Source: Bog-473 sp963737745
GTDB lineage: Bacteria; Actinomycetota; Acidimicrobiia; Acidimicrobiales; RAAP-2
Direction of reading: 5' to 3'
Length of the DNA: 64,000 nt
Assembly (NCBI GenBank): GCA_963737745.1
Contig: CAVTTR010000007.1
Coordinates: 62,001-126,000, forward strand
The notes under the pieces are model-generated. The model had not been told where the DNA came from. It ran no database searches and worked only from the letters and a program-made list of their open reading frames with translations. A program made the translations under genes and the position numbers. Of the stretch, positions 36,057 to 45,146 are shown piece by piece (the first letter of the stretch is position 1; the number at the start of each line of letters is the position of its first letter).

Positions 36057-36513
36057 TCAGGTCGGAGGTGGCTCGCACACGACGACGGGAATCGTTCGCG
36101 TTGTCTTGTCCTGGTAGCCGCTATAGCCGTTGTAGGCCCGGACGATGTGCGGCCACAGCTCTGCATGCTCGCTCTCCGATGCGGTGCGGGCCCTGCAACT
36201 TGCGAACCTCTCCCTCGATGAGGATCTCGACCTCTGGATGCGCCTTCAGATTGCTGTACCACTGGGGATCGCGCTCGCCGCCGCCCTTCGAGGCCACCAG
36301 CACAATCCGTGATGCGTCATGGAGCGGGGCGGTGAGCATGGTGGTCCGGGTCTGCCCCGTCGTACGTCCGACGGTCCGCAACTCGACCACGGGCATCCCG
36401 AAGGCCGTGCGCAATACCCTGCCATGACTGAGACGCAAGATGGCCCGGTGACCCGAGCTCATCAGCCTGAAACCCACGTCGCTGATCGATTGGTGCACGT
36501 GGTGCAGGCTCAT
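36057..36513 (-). CDS. Deazaflavin (F420)-dependent nitroreductase family protein (frameshift near 36190)
   Basis: The repaired protein, about 151 residues, belongs to the DUF385/Ddn group of F420H2-dependent reductases. It has VVELRTVGRTTGQTRTTMLTA, VLVASKGGGERDPQWYSNLK and HPEVEILIEG, the typical core. One extra G in the GGG run near 36190 shifts the frame; without it the chain continues with ESEHAELWPHIVRAYNGYSG and ends at 36057. The start overlaps the FAD-oxidase stop by four bases, so both are translated together. The pairing of an F420 enzyme with an exported FAD oxidase is unusual. Confidence 0.82.
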
Positions 36514-38132
36514 CCCGACGCCGGAAGCGGAATCGACTGGGCGAAATGGAAGACGTTGTCAGGGTCGTGCAATTTCTTCACTTTTTGCAGACGGGGCAGG
36601 TTCGATCCGTAGTAGGCGTGGGCCCAGTCGGGCAGCGTGGGGTCGATGTAGTTCTGATAGGAGCCCTGCGCGTACGGGGCGAAGCTGCTCTGGGTGTGCT
36701 CCAACCACTGCTGTGCATTTGCGACAAGCGACGCGGTCGGGCTGGCGCTGGGAAAGGTCACCGAATACTGCGCACACGCTATGGCGTTGCGATGCACGAA
36801 CGCTGTGTCGCCGGCGGCTACCCGGCCGATGACTCCCCCGTAGCTGTCGAAGGTGATGCCACCACCCACCCCGGGCACTTCGCTTCCGATGGCCTCCACT
36901 GCGTCAATCATGGCTGTCGTTCCTGAGGCAGGAAACGGCTCGCTCACAAAGGTGGATTTGGCGGTGAAGGCCGAGCGCGACAACGTTCCGCCGGGGTTGC
37001 GAGTGGGTACGTGGCACTGCGCCACCGTCAATCCCTCACATCCGGCCTCGATCATCATGGCCCGCAGGTAGTCCTCGGGCCCGACAAATCGAAAGCTGGG
37101 CGCCGCACCGACGGCCGTGAGCAAGGGGGCCAGCGCGCTCGAGCAGGCGGCCGTGGTTCCGGCGAACACGCCGGTCACCTTTAAGAGGCCCCCGTTACTG
37201 CTGCCATTGGAGGCCAGTTGGCAGTTGGCCCACAATTCGTTCGGGGCGGTGGGAATCCACCGTAGAAACGCATCGAGCACGGCCGCCGCTTCGCCCCACG
37301 GCCATTCGAGTGTGAAGAGCGTGACGCTCGGGATGGGGTGGACCTTGAACGAGAACGAGGTGACGATCCCGAAGTTGCCCCCGCCGCCCCCACGGCTGGC
37401 CCAGTACACATCAGCGTTTTGGCGCGGCGTGCACCGGCGCAGCGAACCGTCGGCCGTGACGATCTGCAGGGAGGCGATGTTGTCGCACGTCAGCCCATAG
37501 GCCCGCCCGAAGACTCCGATCCCGCCACCCAGGGCCAAACCCGCGATACCCACGGTGGGACAGGAGCCGCCAGGCAGGAGAAGCCCCGAGGACCCCAGCT
37601 GGTTGTAGACGTCGATCAGCTGTGCGCCTGCGCCCACCGTGGCCAGTTGCCGCCCCGGCTGCACCGAGATCGCGCTGAGGGATGAGACGTCGATCACCAA
37701 TCCGGGGCAGGACGAATAGCCGGCGTAACTGTGGCCCCCGGACCGAGCCGCAATTTGCACATCGTGCGCTCTGGCAAAGGCCACGCAACGCTGCACGTCG
37801 GACGCGTTGGCGCAGTAGGCGATGGCGGCCGGTTGCGACGCGACCATCTCGTTAAAGAGCAGGGAGTCGTTCGCATACGAGGCATCGCCTGGAACCACCA
37901 CGCTGCCGCGCAACATTCCCGCCAACACGCTCCACTGTGCCGCCCGGTCCCCCGCCCGGTCCCGCCGGTCCGTCGTCTGGGTGGTCGTGGTCCCACCCGC
38001 CTGCGAATGGCCCGAGTCGGTCGAGCAGGAGGCGAGACTTCCCACCAGAGCACTGGCGCCGATGCCTCCCGCAACGGCGCCCGCCCGGCGCAGAAACGCT
38101 CGACGGTCGATCGCCGTTTCTCTTTCGGGCAT
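36510..38132 (-). CDS. Tat-exported FAD-linked oxidase (berberine-bridge type)
   Basis: This 540-residue protein has a twin-arginine signal (DRRAFLRRAG, residues about 9-18) followed by a hydrophobic stretch and a Cys-Ser region (SLASCSTDSG) that may be a lipobox. The FAD domain shows ARSGGHSYAGYS, with the His that usually binds FAD covalently, GGSCPTVGIAGLALGGGIG and RGGGGGNFGIV. The C-terminal berberine-bridge segment ends with YYGSNLPRLQKVK and DPDNVFHFAQSI. The second covalent Cys of bicovalent members appears to be Ala. Such enzymes oxidise sugars or secondary metabolites outside the cell. Substrate unknown. Confidence 0.9.
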   Translation of the reverse strand: MPERETAIDRRAFLRRAGAVAGGIGASALVGSLASCSTDSGHSQAGGTTTTQTTDRRDRAGDRAAQWSVLAGMLRGSVVVPGDASYANDSLLFNEMVASQPAAIAYCANASDVQRCVAFARAHDVQIAARSGGHSYAGYSSCPGLVIDVSSLSAISVQPGRQLATVGAGAQLIDVYNQLGSSGLLLPGGSCPTVGIAGLALGGGIGVFGRAYGLTCDNIASLQIVTADGSLRRCTPRQNADVYWASRGGGGGNFGIVTSFSFKVHPIPSVTLFTLEWPWGEAAAVLDAFLRWIPTAPNELWANCQLASNGSSNGGLLKVTGVFAGTTAACSSALAPLLTAVGAAPSFRFVGPEDYLRAMMIEAGCEGLTVAQCHVPTRNPGGTLSRSAFTAKSTFVSEPFPASGTTAMIDAVEAIGSEVPGVGGGITFDSYGGVIGRVAAGDTAFVHRNAIACAQYSVTFPSASPTASLVANAQQWLEHTQSSFAPYAQGSYQNYIDPTLPDWAHAYYGSNLPRLQKVKKLHDPDNVFHFAQSIPLPASG

Positions 38133-38228
38133 GGGAGGTGACGATAGCCCTGCCTTCCAGCAGTCTCCGTGTTCGCCTCCGTCTCAATTCAGTGCAGGGC
38201 CGCTGCTCATCACACCCAAGCGCCGGGA

Positions 38229-39035
38229 CTAGAACGCAACACCGCCCCCCGGAGGTGAGGTGGTGGTCGTCGTGGGAGGCTGCGTCGTCGTGGTCGTCGG
38301 CGGGGGTGCTGTCGTCGGCGTCGTCGTGGGCGTGGAGGGCGTCGACGGTGAGGTCGATGGCGTCACCGGGGCCGTGGTGCCCTTCGTCGACGAGGGGGAC
38401 GTCGTCGACGTTGACGGAGATTTCGCCGGGGTCTTGGTCGTCGGAGTTGGAGTCGGAGTAAGAGTCGGAGTGCCGCTACCCCCTGCGGTTGTCGGCGAGG
38501 ACGTCGTTGGTGCCGCAACCGACGCTGATGACTTGCCATTGGACAGCACGGCAAACCAGTCGTTCTCTACCCCTTGCCCACTGGCTTGGCCCTTCTCCTT
38601 GTCGCTCACGAAGGTGTAGAGGGCCTGACGGTGGAAGAAGACCTGCAGGCGGCCGCCGGCAACATGGACCACGGAAAGACCCTTCACGCCCGACGGTGTC
38701 TTGAGATGAGTGACCCCCTTGGGCAACAGCAGCGGCGGCCACACCTTGGCGCAGGCCCCGGTGCAGGTTGCTTTGCCTGAGGGATCGACCGCATAGTGGT
38801 AGAGCGTCAGCCCGCTGCTCGTCGCCAGCACCTTGCCGATCTTGGGAACGAGAACGGTCTTGAGGGCCAGCGCCTTGGGTGTGCCCTTGGCCGAGGCGGG
38901 CGCGGTGGTGGCGAGGGTGCTCAAGGCCAACGCGCCTGCAGCGAGCGCGCTCGCACCAAAGATGCGCGCGGCCCGAGTGCGGCCCCCCGTCGCGGTGGCA
39001 GTGCGCCCGCGGCCATGTCCTGTCCCTGAAGCCAT
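38229..39035 (-). CDS. Secreted COG4315-type repeat protein with Thr/Pro tail
   Basis: After an N-terminal basic region and hydrophobic signal (ASALAAGALALSTLATTAPASA) come two short repeats of the secreted-repeat family PF03640: GLTLYHYAVDPSGKATCTGAC with WPPLLLP, and GRLQVFFHRQALYTFVSD with NDWFAVL. Function is unknown. The last 100 residues are almost all Thr, Ser and Pro, a cell-wall-spanning or O-glycosylated linker ending in PPGGGVAF. No LPXTG motif is seen. The signal and tail indicate an exported, surface-linked protein. Confidence 0.8.
   Translation of the reverse strand: MASGTGHGRGRTATATGGRTRAARIFGASALAAGALALSTLATTAPASAKGTPKALALKTVLVPKIGKVLATSSGLTLYHYAVDPSGKATCTGACAKVWPPLLLPKGVTHLKTPSGVKGLSVVHVAGGRLQVFFHRQALYTFVSDKEKGQASGQGVENDWFAVLSNGKSSASVAAPTTSSPTTAGGSGTPTLTPTPTPTTKTPAKSPSTSTTSPSSTKGTTAPVTPSTSPSTPSTPTTTPTTAPPPTTTTTQPPTTTTTSPPGGGVAF
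38232..38500. repeat. Low-complexity Thr/Ser/Pro-coding DNA
   Basis: GTCGTC-, GGAGTC- and GTGGTC-type short repeats encode the Thr/Pro-rich tail of the secreted repeat protein. The composition differs from the neighbours and would be prone to slippage. Confidence 0.7.
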
Positions 39036-39118
39036 GTTGTGACGTCCTTTTCATCGGTCGTCAGTACTACGGCGTAGGGAGTCAGGGAGATTGGACCAGT
39101 GCGGTGCTCTCAGCTGCT

Positions 39119-39874
39119 CTAGCGCAGGAGGTTGCCGAGCAACCCGCCGGCGGCGCCGGCGGCCATGTCGTCGCCGCGACCGCCGTTGTCAGGCAGGAAG
39201 GGCTCGATCGCACCAGCCAGTATCGCCACCGGCATCGACTGCAACCAGATCCGTCCCGGGCCGGTCAGGACGGCAAAGTGATGGCCGTCCTGACCCAGGT
39301 AGCGGTTCACGAGTCCGGGGACGCGCTCCACCCTGAACTGGACCGAGGCCTGAAAGAGGCCGACGTGACCCGGATGCACCCGCATGCTCTGCCCGGGCTG
39401 GAGATCGAAGGCCAGCACCTCGCCCGAAAGGTCGACCCAGGCCCGACCCGTCCCGCTCAGCTTCTGCAAGAGAAAGCCCATGCCCCCGAAGATGCCGCCC
39501 CGGAACGACTGCTGAAACCCGAGTCCGAGTTCCACGCCGGGCACGGCGGCCATGAAGCCATGACGATGGACCAGGAACTCGTTTCCTGCGGCCACTTCGA
39601 CCGGCACGATGTGGCCCGGCAACTTGGAGGCAAACGAGATGGATCCAACCCCACCCTGGGCGGTGTAGGTGGTCAACAAGAAGGTGCTCCCGCCGACCGC
39701 CCGTTTGACCGCTCCCATCAGGCCCTTGCCGGCCATGCCGCCGCCGGCTCCGGTGCTGAAGGTGATGGCGTCGGTCATCCAGCTGAACTCGCCCGCCTCG
39801 GACACGACCGACTCACCGGGTTGGAGCGAGAGCTCCAGTACCTGCATGACCGTTCCGTGAATCGTCTCGTCCAT
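39119..39874 (-). CDS. AIM24/TIGR00266-family protein
   Basis: The 251-residue cytosolic beta-rich protein belongs to the AIM24 (TIGR00266) family, also tied to tellurium-resistance-like domains. Typical parts are LQPGESVVSEAGEFSWM, the Gly-rich GGGMAGKGLMGAVKR, TYTAQGGVGSISFASKLPGH and GEVLAFDLQPGQSMRV. ATG 39874 follows AGGAGGTC. The family's molecular role is poorly defined; involvement in membrane or stress functions is proposed for some members. It stands alone here. Confidence 0.85.
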   Translation of the reverse strand: MDETIHGTVMQVLELSLQPGESVVSEAGEFSWMTDAITFSTGAGGGMAGKGLMGAVKRAVGGSTFLLTTYTAQGGVGSISFASKLPGHIVPVEVAAGNEFLVHRHGFMAAVPGVELGLGFQQSFRGGIFGGMGFLLQKLSGTGRAWVDLSGEVLAFDLQPGQSMRVHPGHVGLFQASVQFRVERVPGLVNRYLGQDGHHFAVLTGPGRIWLQSMPVAILAGAIEPFLPDNGGRGDDMAAGAAGGLLGNLLR

Positions 39875-39943
39875 GATGACCTCCTGCTCGCGCCGCGTTG
39901 CTGGTGACACGAGCGTAGCGGTCGATCACCGAATTTTCTTGGG

Positions 39944-40635
39944 TCACGCCGGCAGCGAGCCATCCCCGACGAAGTCGAAGAGGCGCAGGTCCGGATCGAG
40001 CGGGCTGGCAGCGGCCGAACCTCCACCGGACCGACGGTGGCAGCCGACGCTCAGCACCGTGCCGGGGGGCGCCACGAAGGACATCTCCTCGAACCCGGCG
40101 TCGGAGAACCAGCCTCGTACCGACGGGGTCAGGTCGGGCGGACGACGATGACGGGTCCAGATGACCGTGCCACCGGGCGCGCAGAACGACGGCATCGTCG
40201 ATACGGTCTCCCGAATATCTTCCTCGGAGACGTTCCCGAACACGCCACAGATGAGCACCAGATCAGCCGGGACGAACGCCGGCGTACGAGCGCGCCAGTG
40301 CGGCATCTCCCTCCGCCACCTCGATCTGCTCGCTCACACCGAAATCGGCCGCCCGCTGCCGCGCGAATGCCACCAGTGCAGGGTCACGCTCGACCAGGAG
40401 CGCCCGCACGTCGGCGCGCCGCTGATGCTCGGCCACGACGTCGATCACGTCGCGTCCTTGGCCCGGCGCACATGCTCACGATCGTGACCGGTCCCGCTAC
40501 AGCGCGGTCGAGCGCCGTGCGCACGCCGTCCTGCACCAGTCGAAGCCGAAGGGACAGCGCGGAGGCCGGGTCCTCGTAGGACTGCATGCCAGCGCACCCA
40601 ATGCTGTGCGCCCCACTGCTCCCCGATTCCGGCAC
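39944..40635 (-). CDS. Class I SAM-dependent methyltransferase (two frameshifts)
   Basis: Three frames join into a methyltransferase of about 215-230 residues. In order they carry ALSLRLRLVQDGVRTALDRA, VTIVSMCAG-QGRDVIDVVAEH (SAM-binding glycine loop), LLVERDPALVAFARQRA (acidic end of strand 2), then ADLVLICGVFGNVSEEDIRE and TVIWTRHRRPPDL. One extra G near 40460 and one extra base near 40280 break the frame. The start could be GTG 40635 or ATG 40587. It diverges from the DNA methylase gene with only about 22 bases between. The substrate is unknown, probably a small molecule. Confidence 0.75.
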
Positions 40636-40657
40636 CTCGCCATCGTAGGGTGGGTGG

Positions 40658-41796
40658 GTGATCAAGTATCTGGGATCGAAGCGACGCCTCGTTCCCGTGC
40701 TCTCCGAGATCTGCGCCGCCTCCGGGGCTCGCACCGCGCTCGATCTCTTCACCGGCACGACCCGCGTCGCCCAGGCCTTCAAGGCCCAGGGCGTCGAGGT
40801 CACCGCGGTCGACACGGCCCGCTACGCCCACGTCTTCGCCCAGTGCTACATAGAGGCCGACGCTGCCGCCGTCGACATGACGGCGCTGACCGCAGCCATC
40901 ACCCACCTCAACGGGCTCGCCGGCACGCCAGGCTACGTCCACGACACCTTCAGCAAAGAAGCGCGCTTCTTCCAACCGTTCAATGCGGCTCGGATAGATG
41001 CCGCCCGTGACGCCATCGCCCGCGACTATGCGGCGTCGCCGCTGTACCCGATCCTCCTGACGAGCCTCATCGAGGCGGCCGACCGGGTGGATTCGACCAC
41101 CGGCGTGCAGATGGCCTACGTGAAGCAGTGGGCGCCGCGCTCGGCCAACCCGTTGACGTTGCGCGTGCCCGAGCTCCTGCCCGGACCGGGGCACGCCGTG
41201 CTCGGCGATGCGTTGGTGGTGGCGAGGGAGTTGGGGGCGTTCGACCTGGCGTATCTCGACCCGCCCTACAACCAGCATCGCTACTTCACCAACTACCACG
41301 TGTGGGAGACCCTCGTGGCCTGGGATGCGCCCGAGCCCTACGGCGTGGCCCGCAAGCGGATCGACGCCCGGGATCCCGCCACCAGGAGCGCGTTCAACTC
41401 CAAGCGGACCATGCCCGATGCCTTGCGGTCGGTGGTGCGCGACGTCGACTGCGAACTGCTCGTGCTGTCGTACAACGACGAGTCATGGTTGGCCGTCGAG
41501 GAGCTCGAGGCGCTGTGCGGCCAGGGGCGGTCGGTGGCCACGTTGGCCTTTGACTCGGCCCGCTACGTGGGCGCCCGGATCGGGATCTTCGACCCCTCGG
41601 GGGTCAAAGTGGGCCGGGTGTCGCATCTGTCCAATCAGGAGCTCCTGGTCATTGCGGGCGAAGAGGCGCTGGTGCGGCGGGTGGTGGAGGCGGTCGGGCG
41701 GATGGGGGCACATCGGGGGCGCGGCGGCGCTCGGGCGCGGCGGGGTCGCCACGACCGGGTCCCGGCGGCTCGACGTCCGAGGATCGGCTTCAATAG
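40658..41796 (+). CDS. D12-class DNA adenine N6-methylase
   Basis: The protein has the D12-class order: YLGSKRR at the start, the SAM-binding LDLFTGTTRVAQAFKAQG (about residues 28-45), and the catalytic motif DPPYNQHRYFTNYHVWETL (DPPY near residue 205). It methylates adenine N6 in DNA. No restriction endonuclease is near, so it is an orphan methylase. Conserved text ends near 41700. The frame then stays open far into the next gene; with one shift near 41700 it would stop at TAG 41794-41796, just before the PPK2 start, which I prefer to a fusion. Confidence 0.83.
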
Positions 41797-41801
41797 GCGT
41801 C

Positions 41802-42650
41802 GTGACAAACGCCCACGACCACTACGCACGGTTGGAGGACGCCGATCTCTCGGCCCGCATGTCGAAGGACGAAGAGGCCAAACGGCTGCACAAGGCGCAA
41901 CTGCGGGTGCTGCACCTTCGCCTGATCAACGGCGGGCAGCTCACGGGCGGCAAGCTGGGCCCTCCCGTCTGCATCGTCTTCGAAGGATGGGACGCCGCCG
42001 GAAAGGGAGGGGCGATCAAGCGGCTGGTCGAGCCCCTCGATCCGCGTCACGTCCACATCGCGCCCTTCGCCGCCCCCACCCCCGACGAGCTGCGACACCA
42101 CTTCCTCTGGCGCTTCTGGCCGCCGCTGCCCGGTTGGGGCGGCATGACCATCTTCGACCGCAGCTGGTACGGGCGGGTGCTGGTCGAGCGGGTCGAGAAT
42201 CTGGCCACCGAGGTGCAGTGGCGCCGGGCCTACGACGAGATCAACGACTTCGAGCACTCGCTGGCCGAAGAGGGCATGGTGGTGATCAAGCTCTGGCTTG
42301 CACATGTCGCACGAGGAGCAGCTGCGCCGCTTCGAGCGTCGGCGAGACGATCCGCTCAAGTCGTGGAAGCTGACCGACGAGGACTGGCGGAACCGGGAGA
42401 AGCGAGCCCAGTACAACGAGGCGGTCGTCCGACATGCTGCGCCTGACCGACGGCCCCTTGGCCCACTGGGACGTCATCTCCTCGGAGAACAAGCGCAACG
42501 GCCGGGTCGAAGTGATCGAGACCGTCATCCGGCGCATGGAGGAGGGGATGGCCCGCTGGGGTATCGAGGTGCCGTCGTCCGATGACGAGGAGGAGCAGCG
42601 GACGCAGGCCGCCCTGGCCTTCGACGATGCCGAGTTCCAGACCGGACATG
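41802..42650 (+). CDS. ppk2: Polyphosphate kinase 2 family (two frameshifts, end approximate)
   Basis: PPK2 enzymes move phosphate between polyphosphate and nucleotides. Visible are the Walker A FEGWDAAGKGGAIKRL, the Walker B FDRSWYGRVLVERVE, and EGMVVIKLWLHMSHEEQL followed by WKLTDEDWRNREK and AHWDVISSENKR in two further frames. One extra T near 42297 and one extra C near 42425 break the frame. GTG 41802 begins the typical AHDHYARLEDADLSARMSKDE. The C-terminus fades after GMARWGIEVP, so the end is not precise. Length, about 270-280 residues, fits a one-domain PPK2. Confidence 0.82.
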
Positions 42651-42770
42651 CAAGGAAACGGACCCGTGCCGAGCCGGCTCGGCCGGCCAGGCCGACCTCG
42701 GACGGCGAATGGTGGGCCGACCTCGGCGCACAGCACGTCTCGAAGCGCGACCTCGACGACGCGCTGCCGC

Positions 42771-43748
42771 GTGGCACGGCGCCCGTTACGGCATCACGAT
42801 CCCCTTCGACGGCATCGCCGCTCCACGACCACAAGCGCTGGTACGCCCGCTTGCGCGAGCTGGGCTACACCGACCTGTGGTCGGCCGAGGTGGACGGGTC
42901 CGACGGCTTCACGCCCCTCGCCCTCGCCGCCGCCTGGGAGCCCACGTTCAAACTCGGCGTGGCCATCACCCCGGCCTACACACGTGGGCCCGCCACGCTG
43001 GCCCAGAGCGTCGCCTCCATCGCCGATGCCGCACCGGGCCACTTCGCCTTCGGCCTGGGTGCCTCGTCAGAGGTCATCGTGGCCGGCTGGAACGGCTTGG
43101 CCTTCGAGAACCAGTACACGCGGGTGCGCGACACGCTGCGCTTCCTCCGACTGGCCCTCACGGGCGAGAAGATCACGCAGGCCTATGAGGGGTTCTCGGT
43201 CACCGGATTCCGGCTGTCCCGCGTCCCCGAGCAGCAGCCGCGACCTCTACGTGGCCGCCCTGCGACCGGGCATGTTGCATCTGGCGGGGAAGGAGGCCGA
43301 TGGCGTCATCCTCAACTGGTTGAGCCCCGACGATGTCCCGACCTCCGTGGCCGAGGTCGACGCAGCCGGCGGCAAGGGCAAGGAGGTCGTGGCCCGCATC
43401 TTCGTGATCCCCTCCGAGGACGACGAGATGGTCCGGGCCGTGGCCCGCCGCATGATCACGGCTTATCATGAACGTCCACGCCTACGCCGAGTTTCAGCGG
43501 TGGCTGGGGCGGGGGCCGGCGCTGCAGGGGATGTGGGATGCCTGGGCCGCCGGCGATCGCAAAGGAGCACTGGCGGCCATCCCCGACGAAGTGGTCGACG
43601 ACCTCGTCGTCCACGGCTCCTTCGCCCAGTGCCGGGCCACCATCAAGCGTTACATGGACAACGGCGTCACCATTCCTGCCCTGGCCGTCTCCCCTTGGGC
43701 GTCGACCTCAGCGACGCCTTGGCCGCCCTCTCCCCTTCGGCGTCCTGA
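42771..43748 (+). CDS. LLM-class F420-dependent oxidoreductase (several frameshifts, start approximate)
   Basis: Frames joined in order give ARYGITIPFDGI, LGYTDLWSAEVDGSDGFTPL, AITPAYTRGPATLAQSVAS, GLGASSEVIVAGWNGLAFE, RDLYVAALRPGMLHLAGKEA, DGVILNWLSPDD, and MNVHAYAEFQRWLGRG. This is a luciferase-like TIM-barrel oxidoreductase of the F420 type, about 310-325 residues. Breaks lie near 42805, 43230, 43470 and 43690, each explained by one extra base. It transfers hydride with F420; the substrate is unknown. It converges with the acyl-CoA dehydrogenase gene two bases away. Confidence 0.75.
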   Translation: MARRPLRHHDPLRRHRRSTTTSAGTPACASWATPTCGRPRWTGPTASRPSPSPPPGSPRSNSAWPSPRPTHVGPPRWPRASPPSPMPHRATSPSAWVPRQRSSWPAGTAWPSRTSTRGCATRCASSDWPSRARRSRRPMRGSRSPDSGCPASPSSSRDLYVAALRPGMLHLAGKEADGVILNWLSPDDVPTSVAEVDAAGGKGKEVVARIFVIPSEDDEMVRAVARRMITAYHERPRLRRVSAVAGAGAGAAGDVGCLGRRRSQRSTGGHPRRSGRRPRRPRLLRPVPGHHQALHGQRRHHSCPGRLPLGVDLSDALAALSPSAS

Positions 43749-43750
43749 GC

Positions 43751-45053
43751 TCAAGAGTCGATGGTCAGTGACTCGAGCAGGTCGGCAAACTGGCGCTGCG
43801 CCTCAATCCGTCTGGTCGGGATGTGCTCCGTCGGCACCTCGGTCGGCGTGTAGCCCTTGAGGACCCGACGGGCCACGGTCTGGCGGTGCACCTCGTCGGG
43901 CCCGTCGTACAGTCGGGCCGCCCGGGCCGCCCGGTACATCGACTCGAGCGGCAGATCACAGGAGTATCCGAGTGAGCCATGCACCTGGAGCGCCCGGTCG
44001 ATGACGTTGTAGAGCACGGCGGCGCCGTAGTACTTGATCATGGCGATCTCCACCCGGGCGGCCGCCTGCCCTTCCTGATCCATCTTCCAGGCGGCGTGCA
44101 GCGTCATCAGTCGGGCGGCCTGCATTTCGGCCAATGAATCCGCCACCCAGTTCTGGATCGTCTGCTTCTCGGCCAGGACCGACCCGTGGGCGTAGCGGGA
44201 GACGGCTCGCTCACAGAGCATGTCGAAAGCCCGTCGCGACTGGCCCAGCCACCGCATGCAGTGGTGGATACGTCCCGGCCCGAGCCGCTTTTGCGCCAGC
44301 TGCGAATCCGTCACCCTCGCGGCCCACGAGGTTGTCGACCGGTATGCGCACATCGCGGTAGACGATCTCGGCGTGATTGCCGAAGCGGCCATACGGCGTG
44401 TCGGGGTCTTCCATCGTCGCGACGTCGCGCACGATATCGACGCCCTCGGTCTCCACGGGAACGATGAGCATCGAGGAGCCTTGATACGGGTGGACATCTG
44501 GGTTCGTGACAGCCATCACGATCAAGAAATCAGCCACGGAGCCATTGGTGGTGAACCATTTGTGCCCGTTGAGGACGTACTCGTCGCCGTCCCGGATCGC
44601 CGACGTGGTGAGCAGGGTGGGATCCGAGCCGGCCGTATTGGGCTCGGTCATGGAGAATGCGCTCCGGAGGTCGCCGTCGAGAAGCGGCTGTAGCCAGCGG
44701 CGTCTCTGCTCGTCATTCCCCGTCGTCTCGATGCCGATGGCCAGAAGCTCGGCGTTGCCCGAATCGGGGGCATTGTTGCCGAAGACGACCGGGGCGAGCG
44801 GGGATTGGCCGAGAATCTCGTGCATCAGACCCAGGCGGACCTGCCCAAATCCCATGCCGCCGAGCTCGGGCGGCAAATGGGCTGCCCAGAGACCCTGCTC
44901 CTTGACCTGCTCTTGCAGGGGGCGAATGGCGAGTCGGACTTGGTCGTACGTGAGGTCGAGCGTCTCGAGGGGGAAGACCTCCTGGCGCACGAAGGTACGC
45001 ATCCACTCGAGCTTCTCCTCGAATTCGGGCTCCGTCGAAAAGTCCCAGGCCAT
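43751..45053 (-). CDS. Acyl-CoA dehydrogenase (frameshift near 44306)
   Basis: The repaired protein, about 433 residues, is a FAD acyl-CoA dehydrogenase catalysing alpha,beta-desaturation of an acyl-CoA. The N-terminal part has LPPELGGMGFGQVRLGL, FSMTEPNTAGSDP and LNGHKWFTTNGS; the C-terminal part continues in another frame with RRAFDMLCERA, AAWKMDQEGQAAA, and the terminal QVHGSLGYSCDLPLESMYR with YDGPDEVH. A single extra G near 44306 splits it. It is like the long ACADs that act on bulky or branched substrates. It stands alone, divergent from bioB by about 90 bases. Confidence 0.85.
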
Positions 45054-45146
45054 CAGTTCCTCTTTCGTGGGTTTGATCCCGGTTTAGCACCCCGTTGCCG
45101 CCACATCTCTGGGCCAGCTACCGGCGGACCGCACCCTGCCACTACC

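Noticed and set aside
40658..42373. A single long open frame suggesting a DNA methylase-PPK2 fusion
   Set aside because: PPK2 is encoded in a different frame there; the long frame is only a stop-free GC-rich shadow after the methylase ends.
40280..43748. Programmed frameshifting in several genes
   Set aside because: The shifts differ in place, lie at random short homopolymers and hit many unrelated genes, which fits sequence error.
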